Source of the DNA: Lycocorax pyrrhopterus obiensis
Lineage: Eukaryota > Chordata > Aves > Passeriformes > Paradisaeidae
NCBI GenBank assembly: GCA_014706295.1
Contig: JACSVZ010000002.1
Span: forward strand, 136,696,682-136,760,681
Direction: 5' to 3'
Length of the DNA: 64,000 nucleotides
A program made the translations under genes and the position numbers. Positions within the stretch are counted from its first letter, which is position 1, and each line of letters starts with the position of its first letter. Positions 53,747-64,000 of the stretch are shown in pieces. The notes under the pieces are model-generated. The model had not been told where the DNA came from. It did not search any database and saw only the letters and a list, made by a program, of their open reading frames with translations.

Positions 53747-56700
53747 GGTGGTATTTTCTGTTCCTTTTCTTCTTTCCCTTTTTGATTTTGGAATTGGCTC
53801 ATTTAGTGCTCTCTGACCTCATTAAGGGATCTCATAAGTAACTGATACTGGCTTGGGTAGCCATGGGAAAGCATGGGAACTAAAAGACAATGTCTACAGA
53901 GGTCTGAGAAGAAAATACACTTCTTTCTGTTTCAACTCCTAAAACCCAAATTTTGAATTGTGACATTCTACTTGAATATTTGATTTAGATAATGCAGTTC
54001 AGCTACAGAGTGTTATTAAACATAGAACAGTGATACAAATTTGTAAAGGAATACACTGCATATGAATTAATATATTTGCTTTGTTCTTGCTCGCGTGTCT
54101 AACAAGCTTGCCAGGCACCTAACACCCACAGGAAATGGACATATTATGTATGTAGTCCAAGACTACAGATGTTTCTGGGAGTGTAGGAAAAGGTTAAGAG
54201 TTATTTTTATTTATTCAGCTTTTCTACAGAGGAAAGACCAGATGCTCAGCCTGAAAAACTTATTATATATAGAAATTCTAAAAGTCCAGTAGTAAATATG
54301 GTGAAATTAAGTATATCATTTGGAAACACAATATGTATTCAGAATTTATATATTATTTACATGCAAAATTATAATGCTGTGTAAAGTAGTTTCAGTAATG
54401 TGGATCTGGCAATGTTTTTGCAATCATGTCAGAGTATAAGAATAGAGAACAGGAACACCCATTGCCTTGGAGCCAAATGACATATGAGATACGTGATTAA
54501 ATTACTCCAAGTAGACCCAAGACTGAGGAGAAGAAAATCATCACCATCATACTCTTCGACAAAGAACTAATCTTTCTGGTTGTTTGCCATAACTACCCCT
54601 TGATGCCATCTTTATCCTCCCAAGGAAACCAAAGTGGTTGAGTGTCCAAATGGACATCAAAAGCACCACAGAACACCACCACAGAAAAGAGGTAGATTCT
54701 AGCAAGAATCTGTACAATTTTAACGGTATTTTTTTAAAGTAATTAGTTGCTTTTAGTATGACTATTGGTAATATTGTAAGTAGACTAGTAATAATAACTT
54801 ATATTCACTGCTATATTTTAATTTCTTAAGACTTCATGGTGAAATAAGACCGATTTTATTTGAGTCCTCAGATGTCTCTAAGTACTCAGGATGAAAATGC
54901 AGAAAATTTCTTGACATACAAAAAAGTGACTAAAGGGTGTCTTTTTCCAGGTGTGAGACTAGTTTTGAAACACAATGAACACACTGTGTTTTATGTGTCT
55001 TCTTATTCCATCCTTATTTATTTTTTCAGTAATGGAAAAAGTCAAATGGAGTCTGAAATAAAATATTGTCTTATGTATGCAGGAATTTCTAAATATTCTG
55101 TCACCATTAATTCAAATATAACAAATAATTTCTAAGCAGTAGTGATAATGTTTGAATCTATTTGAAAATTTGTTGTAATATTTTTTGGGATTATAAATGA
55201 TTCTAAATGACATAATTATTTTATTTCAAACTTGTAATTTACAGAGTGTGTCACTGTCTCTTCCTCCTGTAGGTTACTATATTCCATCATGTGCTATAGA
55301 TTCAAAAAAAAGAAGGTACATACATTAAAGAGTTGAATCTGTCTGTTTTCATTTTTTAAGTATATTTTTAAAGACTACTACTCCAAGAGTAATTATTATC
55401 TCTCTATTTTAATCTCTCCCACTGTCTTTTTTCAATCATGTATGACATCATTTTAAAATGATAAATCATCTTAGATTTGTGGTTTCCAAGATTTTAGAGT
55501 TCTGACTGGAAATTTCTGCAGTTTGATCAATCATTTTTTTTCTGCTTCTGCTGTGGTCCTTGTGATAAAACCTTAATCGTATGTCAAGTGACCTTTAAGC
55601 TGCATGCTGAACTATAAACTCATCAGCCTTTAAGGAAGACCAGCTCCCAGCTTCAGGATCTAAATACAGCAATCATTTCATAATTGCAAAGTTAAAATTA
55701 TGGAAAGCAATCTTGATTAGATATACAAAAGTGCTCCTAGGTAAATTGTTTACTTGAGACTGTGACGTGATAAATAAGATGACTGTATTTCCTCTTTGCT
55801 TGTGGGTCTTAGATATTTGCTGTTTGACAAAGCGTGGATTATGCTTTTAAATATGTAATTTTTTAAAATGTATTTTAACAGCTCTTTTCATTGTTTTGTT
55901 TTCTTTTCAGGTTCACAAGACTAGCTTTTCTACAGTGTGTTAGTGATTTCCAAAGAAAACAGAGTTCCTCTAGAATATTTCAGCTTGGCTTGGATAGTAT
56001 CTGAAGAAATTAACCAAAAAAGTTTTTTAAGTCAATAGCAGTCTCACTTGATCTCAATAAATTTTTGATTAGCTCATAGAAATTTTACAACAGGAAGAGT
56101 TTTAGTCTAATCTGAACAGTGCAAGAAATGTTTGTCCCTAATTTATGCAAAATGATGCAGAAACATAAAACATGTTAACATGTCAACTTATTGTAACTTT
56201 GACTGTAAAATTAAAAAGACTGTCAAAGCCCATACATTCCCAGTTTTAGTTTGATCTCCCAAGAATTGTTTATTCTTAATGTCAAAAGGAGAAGATGGAT
56301 TCTGAAAAAGAATATGTGTAATAAGCAAAATGCCAACTATAAAAGAAAAATAGGTAAAATGAACTTTTGTATATTATCACTGAGAATCTTCCCCACAAAT
56401 AAAGCCAAACTTTCTGAAGACAACAGGAACTTTATTCCATATTTAGCTGTTTACATGAAACTGAAATAGCTGATATTTTCAAAAAACAGATAAAATATTT
56501 CTAATTATGTTTTTTTTCTTTTACAAGAATATAACTTTTTTTTTCTTCCACTATGAAATGTTGGTCTTAATGATACATATTTAATTTTGTAATCTTCAGA
56601 GAATATTATTCTTAAAATCCATAGCACATATAAAAATGAAGCTGCATCACCAGAGGAATTTTCCCATTAAGCTAACTATAATCCTTCTACCAGTCATTTT

Positions 56701-57488
56701 ATTTGCTGGCATGTCCAGTAACTTGTTATCTGTTATTTATGCAGAGAGTACTGGTCAATACTTAGCAACTAAATACATCTTGAACTCAGTAAGGTACTGT
56801 TGGGGCTTGGTCTCGTTGGACATGCTGATGAATTCATTATTAGCTGCTGGAGCCCTGTCTGTGTGGTTTTGTATTCATATACACTTCTATTAATTTTCGA
56901 AGTAGCAGATGATTAGATTTAACATCTGACTAGCCTGATGCTACACTGATTCAATTTCAAATTTACTGAAATCTTTTGCCTGCCAGATATTGTTTAACAT
57001 TTTCCCACTAGCTCTAATTATTATTTTAAAAAAAGAAAGTCCTCAATAGAAGGGTTGAAATGCTTATTTGCATTTTCTGAGACAAAAGCATGATCTTCTC
57101 ACCCAATTTGCTGCTGCATTTCGTGTGACCAGCATCTACTCAACTAAAATAACAACCTTCTTCAGTATTTTTTTCTAGACACAATTTTGTTTTCATCTAA
57201 TACTCATCAAATATTTGGTTCTGAGGACCCTATCCCCTTACTTCTGCATATCATGGCATTTTCTTATTTTGAATACTGAGGTATTAAAGAGAAGATGTGA
57301 TTACTTAATAAAGTATGGATTAAAATATTTAAATATCCAATTTGACATCCCATATTTTGGTTGTTAATTTTTTTGGTTGCCCTCTTTCATGGGAATATAA
57401 AATCTAGAATCTGTTTCTCTTTCAGGCTGTTCTGTGATCTTTTTTTGCTGTGTCACTTCCATAATACTTCATCACACATGTAAGCATC

Positions 57489-58054
57489 TGTGCTGATTTT
57501 GACTGGAGTAGTTAATTCTCTTCACACTGATTAACATGGGCTGTGTTTTGTATTTGTGCTGAAAACAGTGTTGATAATACAGGGATGTTTTTGTTCTTGC
57601 TGGGCAGTGCCTTTGCTGTATTCCATACTGTCACACTGGCAAGGGGGCTGGGGGTGAATGGGAAGTTAGGAGGAGACACAGCCGGGATAGCTGACTCCAA
57701 ATGACCCAAGGGATATCCCATACCACATGGTGTTGTGCTCATTATATGAAGCTGGGGAGGAAGAACGAAGGAGAGATGTTTGGAATGATGGCATTTGTCT
57801 TCTTTACTCCTCGTGGAGCCCTGCTCTCCTGGAGGTGGCTGAACACCTGCCTGTCTGCCTCTGGGAAGTGGTGAATTAATTCCTTGTTTTGCTTTGCTTG
57901 AGTGTGTGGCTTTGGCTTTCCCTATTAAACTGTCTTTGTCTCAGTCTATGAGTTTTATCACTTTTACCCTTCCATTTCTCTTCCTCTTCCCACTGGTGAG
58001 GGAGTGAGAGTGGCTGTGTGGTGCTTAGTCGCCAGCTGGGGTTAAACCACGACA
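57489..58054 (-). mobile_element. Solo LTR of an avian endogenous retrovirus, minus strand
   Basis: This 566-bp block runs from TGTGCTGATTTT to GGTTAAACCACGACA on the plus strand. Read on the minus strand it begins TGTCGTGGTTTAACCCCAGC, the familiar start of a widespread avian LTR family, and ends AATCAGCACA. The body also matches that family from memory, for example the AGGCAGGTGTTCAGCC region (reverse complement of about 57837-57855) and GATATCCC near 57710. No gag, pol or env sequence is next to it, so it is a solo LTR left by recombination. No clear target duplication is seen (left flank GCATC, right flank GTTTC). It is in sense with CSMD3. Confidence 0.8.
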
Positions 58055-59177
58055 GTTTCTTTGATCTCTGAACAGCAAAATGAGCATCTACCAGTAGAAA
58101 GTTTCAAAAGCTCTGAAAACTATTCAAGTAGCAATAGCAGTCACCCATAAATGGTTGTCAACAGAAAAGCTAGGAAACAAAAGGTAATATGCTTTTAAAA
58201 ATTAAGTTATGTATTTCACTACCAAAATCCTTGATAAAACAAAGTATCTGCTATGTCATTAAATACATTATTCAAATATCAACAATGCTTTTAAGTATAT
58301 GAAAGGGTAACAAAATTAATTATTTTTAAAAGTTACCTGTAAGCATTAAGTACAAATATCTTTGCTTCTGAATAAAACCTTTAAAGTAGTCCAGAACATA
58401 TTTACCTATGCTCCTCCTTCTTGGAAACTGAATAGTCTGTATTCCATATGCAAAGACATACAGATCATTCTGTTTGGAGTACATTTCATGCTATTGGATT
58501 TCTACATCAAATTCCACAGCCTAGTGCTTGAGATGCAGCTCTAATGGTTTTAGCATTTTTTACTGTCTCCATATCCACTGTAAAGTAACATGAATGCCAC
58601 AAAAGAAAGATTTTTTTCACTCCTGTTATGGTTTTCCCTTGCAGGTTACCAAAATTACATTAATCATCCCAAATAAATAAATAGAAAAGTTTGCATTTTG
58701 AAAATACGAAAAATACATGTGAAAGTTACTGTAAAATATTGCTTGGATATAAAAAATATTCATTTCACATCACTAGATAACAGGATATCAAACAAAGCAG
58801 GAGCAAGTCTGAGGTCAAAACAGGTTGTTCAGGGCTTTATAAGCCCTGAAAGTCTACAAAGAAGGAGGAGTCTCAGCCTTCTGGGCGGCCATATCCAGTC
58901 CTTAAATGTTCATGACACACTGTATCAAATTCAAACAATTCTGTGCTCTGTCACCTGATCTCAGTAACAGACCTAAGTGATCACAAATACCACAGGAGAG
59001 AGGACCTTCCAGTTCTAACATCCTTAGTCTGATAACACACACCAAAGTCAGAAAGTGCTGTTCTTCCATGGAAGGGACAGGTACAAAGAACTGGATACCA
59101 GGATTCAGGCTTGTTTTAAAAGCCCTAATCTCTGTAGAGAGACTGTTCTTTTCCACAGCCCTTACAATAAATAAAGT
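58055..59177. other. Intronic sequence, nothing recognised
   Basis: Sequence between the solo LTR and the CR1 pair. The part at 58800-59160 is slightly richer in GC, and its minus-strand frame of 107 codons (58902-59225) has no recognisable domain. Confidence 0.5.
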
Positions 59178-59530
59178 CATAGAAGCATGGAAAGCTTTGG
59201 GTTGTGAGGCACCTTTAGCAGTCATCTAGTCCAGCAGATGCTTGTCCTGCTTTGTGACAAACAGGGGCATATTCAACCAGATGATGCTGCTCAGAGCCCC
59301 ATCCAGCCTTACTTTGAATATTTCCAGGGATGGGACATCTACCACCTCTCTGGGCTACTGTTTCATCACCCTCACTGTAAAAAGTTTCTTCATTATATGC
59401 AGTCTGAATCTAAACTCTTTTAGTTTAAAACTATTAATCTTTGTCCTATCACTACACGCTGTACTGAAAGTGTGTTCCCCTCTTTCTTATAAGCCCTCTT
59501 AAGTACTGAAAGACCACAATAAGGTGTCCC
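59178..59530 (-). mobile_element. CR1 LINE 3' end, minus strand
   Basis: The left end TCATAGAAGCATGGAAAG is a decayed set of CR1 terminal octamers. It is followed by CAGTCATCTAGTCCAGCAG, CAGAGCCCCATCCAGCCTTA, CATCACCCTCACTGTAAAAA and TTTGTCCTATCACTACACGC, in the order of a CR1 3' region read in antisense. It ends near 59530 (CACAATAAGGTGTCCC). It is 5'-truncated and in sense with CSMD3. Confidence 0.85.
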
Positions 59531-59629
59531 TGAAACCTATAACTGGAGGGAGGGGAAAAAATCCAATCTTTGTTAGTACTACCACTATTTATTTATTGTA
59601 TAAATCTTACAAGAGTATTTCTACATCAA

Positions 59630-59991
59630 GTAGATCTACGAAGCGCACCAAGCACTACATTATTTGCCAGTTGAGGGAGTTGATTGTCCCACGTTATTCT
59701 GCACTGGTGTGGCCTCAACTTGAGTACCATGTGCAGTTTTGGGGGCCACAATATAAGAAGGATATAACGCTATTATTAGAGAGCATCTAAAGGAGGGAAG
59801 CAAAGATGTTGAAGGGCCTTGAGGGGAAGCCATATGGGGTGTGGCTGAGGTCACTTGGTCTGTTCGGCCTGGAGAAGAGGAGACTGAGGGGAGACCTCAT
59901 TGCAATCTACAGCTTCCTCATGAGGGGAAGAGGAGGGGCAGGCACTGATCTCTCTCTGTGGTGACCACTGGCAGGACTCAAGGGAACACAA
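59630..59991 (+). mobile_element. CR1 LINE fragment, plus strand, opposed to the preceding copy
   Basis: Plus-strand translation gives [20 protein letters not shown] followed by [10 protein letters not shown], the standard ORF2 tail of CR1. Downstream come CTGGAGAAGAGGAGACTGAG, GGGAGACCTCATTGCAATC and TCCTCATGAGGGGAAGAGG, as in a CR1 of the X type. The last bases (ATGATTGCATGATTCTACATG) may be terminal octamers reached through a deletion of the 3' UTR. It is antisense to CSMD3. Confidence 0.82.
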
Positions 59992-60836
59992 TGATTGCAT
60001 GATTCTACATGCACACAAAAGCACCCTACATTCCTAAGTTTACAGTATATGTTTGGGATGGGTTTTCTGAGGTAATTTTAAAATTTTTATTCCTTTTCTA
60101 GATAGAAGAATGAAAAGAAAAGAAGTTTTACATCTTCTAAAAAAAAAAAAAAGAGAATATTTTAAAATTAGTACACCACAACATTTCTTAGTGCAAAATA
60201 ACACTGTTTACATCTTACATAAGAATTTAAGTTTCTGAAGATTTCAGAATTCTATATCTAATCTGATGGATAACTTCAACAATATTTCCATGATTGTATC
60301 TTTCTGATGACTCTTACTAGCTGCCAGAGTAAAACTAATCTCTGTTAACTCTTTCATGCCTTGGCCACCCACCTATGCAACCATGCCTTTTTGAGCTTTG
60401 AGCAGAAAAGACCGTATCCTAATAGCAAGTTCCAAGAATGGCAAGGGCAAGTCAGCAAACATTAGTAGCTAATCCAAGTGAGGATCAAATAAACTCTGAA
60501 AGAATTCTGATGATTTGGATGACACTATCACTCATGATGGTGATCAAATCACTCACTTGTTATATACTCACACTTATTAATTAAACTGAAAAGTGTTAAA
60601 CTAAAACTGGTAAATTGAAGTTCAATTACCTTGTTGAACTAGTTCTTTAATTAATCCAAGGGTTTAAAAGTATTCAGAGAGGGATTGGACACTTAAAGTA
60701 ATAAGTAAATTCAGAATTCAATAATACATGGCTGATAGAATTGCTAAAGCTTTAGGAGAGATATAAAAGTCTCATGATTCAAGAAATCAACCAATTTGTA
60801 GGCAGTGAATTAAACTGAGGGTCTTTAATGTGTAAA

Positions 60837-60993
60837 TTTCATGTGTTCGTCGGGTTCAGGTGTAAAGGTAAGATCTCCTCATCTTTTGACACAGGAGATT
60901 TTCATCATATTTTCTCTTGCTGTCCTGTTGTTGAGCGGGAGGGATGGAGTGGCTGATGGGCATCTGGCAGCCAGCCAAAGTCAACCCAACACA
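60837..60993 (-). mobile_element. LTR fragment of an avian endogenous retrovirus, minus strand
   Basis: Read on the minus strand from 60993 it begins TGTGTTGGGTTGACTTTGGC and continues CTGCCAGATGCCCATCAGCC and CAACAGGACAGCAAGAGAAA. These match the 5' part of an avian LTR family whose members start TGTGGTGGGTTGACC. The 3' part of the LTR is missing, and the left boundary is approximate. The family differs from the LTR at 57489. It is in sense with CSMD3. Confidence 0.65.
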
Positions 60994-63900
60994 ACCTCTA
61001 ATGTTCTTTCTTACACACCAATTCAGAAAAAACACCTTTTAAATATCAGGAGTGTGTTATAAAAGGATAACTCTTATCTACTGAGTAATAGACAAGTAAG
61101 TTCAATTCTCTTTAGGGTTTGTTTTTGGATGTGCTTGTGTGCATTCATGTGTACATGTTGAGAAGTTAATGAAAGTGTTGAACTGCAGTTGAGAGTATTG
61201 CAAGATTGAACTGCAACATCCTGATAAAATTCAGGTTATCTTTGGTCTTTCAATTTTCCTTCTAAAGAAGCAGTTACTTACCCATTGACTCAGGAAGAAA
61301 GTAAGAAACGTAAAGACTTCCTTAAAAGTATTCTAATTAAAATATGAGTAAGAGTAACTCCTACAATTTTTATATGTCTATTCAATTGCTTTAAAATAAA
61401 TAAACAGAATTTAATACTCTATGAAACAATCAAACTTGATTGAGCAGAAGTGATCAACTAGATTCAAGTTTTGCTCTCACTGAAAATAGTGATAAAAATA
61501 TCTTACACTTTATTCAACAAGTCATTAACAAATTTACACATGATTTATGAACTAATTTATTTTTGTCAAATGATAATTTTTCCCTGTCAAAATGCAAAAC
61601 TGTTCATGCAATCTATTATTTTAAAATAATGAACATAGGTCAAGGCTGAACATTGTTAATTGAACAGCTGCTTTGAGCTGAACAATAAAGCACTCATCAG
61701 GTTCTGGTATGATCATTATATTCTGTACAAAACATGTTTCTAAAAACTGCCATCATCCATTATCAGTGTAAAACTTTTATTATACAACTCTCCACTTTTT
61801 TCTAGCATCAGAAATGAAACAGATTTTATAAATAATTATCTTTTCTAAAGCAGTCAATTTGTTTTAAGGCACAAAAATATCAAGAACTTCAAATGATAAG
61901 TAAGAAGAGTGAGATATTGCACTACATAAAAATAGTCTTTAAAAATCTATAGGATGTGGATTTGCCTGCTTCTTGGAGAGAAAAAATGATGAGAACAAAA
62001 CATATCAAAACAATAACCTTTAGAGAACTTGAAAACACCCTAGGTCCTTAAAGTAATGAGATTAAAAAAAAAAAATAAGCAGTACATATTTTTATCCTTG
62101 AGCAGCTGGGACATTGTGACAATATAGTCTATTGTCCTCATCTTAAAACTGGGTGAAGATCTACAATATATTTTAGCAGATCTTGGAGCTTTTAAAGCAC
62201 CAGAGAGGAACCTGCTCCTTCCAATTTTCCCAGAGTTCTAACACTGACTTCACACTGGTGTTAGTCATTTGCACCCTTCTCTCTGAATTTATTTAACCAC
62301 CCTGATGAAGAACTAATGCTTTAAAAATAAACCTGAGCCAATTCAGTTAGCAAAGAGAAGCATATTCCCAAAGTGATATGCCTCATGAGTGCCAGAGCCA
62401 AAGGAAAAAAGAGAAGGATCACAGAGCCAAAGTCAGAGGAACATGGGAGACGGGTTTTCTTCTGTGAGTGACAACAAGCTTTTATGAGTTGGACTATCTT
62501 TTGTAACTTTGCCTTAATGTGTGAAAATAGCACAATATGTAAAGGAGAGATGCCATATTTTGCTTATCACCAGTGTAGGTGCCAGGAACTTCCAGAACAG
62601 CTTCAACTTATTCTAAATATTCTGCATCATTTTGGACTTCATCCATGAGCAAAAGGCTTGTGACATTATCTCCACACACTTTATTTCTGTTCTGGTATAG
62701 AGATAAATTTGTAGTAGCAGGCCATATGAAAGAGAACAAACTATATGCATGTATTTCAGAATCTATGCTTTTAATATGAAAAACTCAGTCTTTTAATACT
62801 GAGTAATGGCAACCAATAGAATAAAACCAACTGGTTCATCTGCTAAATTAGGTGGAATAGCTAAAACAAACAAGCAAACCAAAAATCCCATGGACTTTAT
62901 TTCATTCACATTCTTCCAGAAAACTTTCATTCTGAGTCAGAAAAAACTTACTTTTCTCACAGTCCCCTGTTCACTTTAAAGAAGAACATATAAGCAGAGT
63001 ATGAAAGAAAGAGCAAGAGAGGGAAGAGAGGATGCTAGAGTAAAGGTGTCTCTCCTCCAACACTGGGTATGTCTATCTTTATACGCAGAGGTCTGGAGCA
63101 TATGGTGTTTCAAGGCAGAGCCTGAATCCAGTGCAGTGAAGAAATGAGTATGAATAAAGACTTCCTTTTTGACCACTGCAGTGAGAAATTAAGCTCTGAA
63201 TTTCTGATATCCATTCTGAAATGCCCTTGGGGTGTGGTGGGTACAAAAGCAACGAAACAGACGATCAAATTAAGCACAAAGTGAAAGATAAGAAAACTGG
63301 GATATAATGGAAAATATTTTACATTTACAGATCTAAAATTCTGGAAAATACAGATCTAGAGAAAAAAAAGTTGTGGCTCTTGAGGTGCTTTTTATCCCAT
63401 CAAACCATAAATGTGACCCTATAATGATCTTTACAAACGCAGTGAAATAAAGGGTTCTAAATTAATATATCTACTATATAAGTACAATTTATATACTATA
63501 TAAACATAAATAATAAAACCATGTAATTTTCAGTCTCATAGCAGATGAGTGATTAATTCGATATTGATTACTAAATATGAAATGCCATAGCAAAACTTCT
63601 AGCAGGAAAATGAAAAGCATTTTTTAAGAAAAGGGTACTTGAATTTAAAATAGAAGATAAGGTCCCACTTTCAAGGGAGAAAAATCTAGATTAAAAATTT
63701 AGACTTGGAAAGTATAGATAATATTACAGAAGTGTATCAGGTGCCTTATTCTAACCTCCACTTTTCATAATCTTCTAATAACTGATCTAACAAAGAAGAA
63801 ATACTTCCAAAATGAAGAAAGAAAAACCACAATAATTTCAGAAAAGAGGTTTTAAAAGATTCTGTTACTTTTGCTGAAATCAGGTAAGAAAATGCAACTA

Positions 63901-64000
63901 GTGTTTGTCTCTGTATTTAGGATTGGATAATAGCCGTGCGCACATAAAATGAATATCTGTAGATATTTACTGTACTGACAGGTCTGCACCTAGCCTTTGC
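60994..64000. other. Intronic sequence, nothing recognised
   Basis: AT-rich sequence to the window edge. No CUB-type exon, repeat element or RNA gene is recognised. Confidence 0.6.

Larger units (their letters stand above)
51274..57488. other. Intronic sequence with simple repeats only
   Basis: AT-rich sequence of the upstream CSMD3 intron. Apart from the TTTG, AAAC and poly(T) repeats nothing is recognised. Confidence 0.6.
50128..64000 (-). other. CSMD3: CSMD3 intron upstream of the CUB exon (partial)
   Basis: The sequence ends at the AG acceptor at 50129-50128 and runs off the right edge. The exon carrying the first half of the CUB domain, with its CGG-type start and cysteines, is not visible, so this intron is at least 13.9 kb. 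It holds CR1 scraps and two LTR pieces, listed separately. Confidence 0.78.

Noticed and set aside
57484..58059. Target-site duplication around the solo LTR
   Set aside because: The flanking bases GCATC and GTTTC do not match at the boundaries set by the TGT...ACA termini.
60841..61062. 73-codon plus frame
   Set aside because: It runs antisense through an LTR fragment.
1..64000. CRISPR array, prophage, operon or other prokaryotic system
   Set aside because: No direct-repeat/spacer array or dense coding is present. Splice sites, CR1 and LTRs show a vertebrate intron.

Overview
The window looks like part of a bird genome, probably a passerine. It is AT-rich vertebrate intron sequence carrying CR1 LINE fragments and LTRs of avian endogenous-retrovirus type. 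It also holds one SINE whose head resembles tRNA-Ile and whose tail is CR1-like, the architecture described for TguSINE1 in passerines. There are no prokaryotic features: no operons, no CRISPR array and no densely packed genes.

The only gene supported is CSMD3 (CUB and Sushi multiple domains 3), on the minus strand. Two coding exons are visible. The 113-bp exon at 50015-50127 encodes the end of a CUB domain, and the 195-bp exon at 6647-6841 encodes one complete Sushi/CCP domain. The first ends in phase 1 and the second starts in phase 1. Joined, they complete a GAA (Glu) codon and read through without a break. They are therefore consecutive exons separated by a 43,173-bp intron (6842-50014). 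From memory of the human proteins the pair matches the first CUB and first Sushi domain of CSMD3 and not those of CSMD1. The flanking sequence (50128-64000 upstream, 1-6646 downstream) belongs to the neighbouring introns, and I see no further exon in it.

Layout from left to right: intron with a 2.1-kb CR1 LINE (1566-3657); Sushi exon; the 43-kb intron with CR1 3' ends (about 16380, 33186 and 34215), a solo LTR (33489-34055), a perfect 56-bp tandem duplication (27335-27446), a tRNA-derived SINE followed by a CR1 3' end (37995-38285), a GC-rich probable LTR remnant (about 43030-44075) and a 220-bp pyrimidine satellite (44988-45210); CUB exon; then the upstream intron with a CR1 scrap (51170), a solo LTR (57489-58054), two opposed CR1 copies (59178-59991) and an LTR fragment (about 60837-60993).

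All three recognisable LTRs and most CR1 copies lie on the same strand as CSMD3. Many other open frames occur, but they are repeat-derived or chance openings in AT-rich DNA. I found no convincing new biological system. The observations most worth checking are the exon pair, the SINE, the sense-strand LTRs and the pyrimidine satellite.
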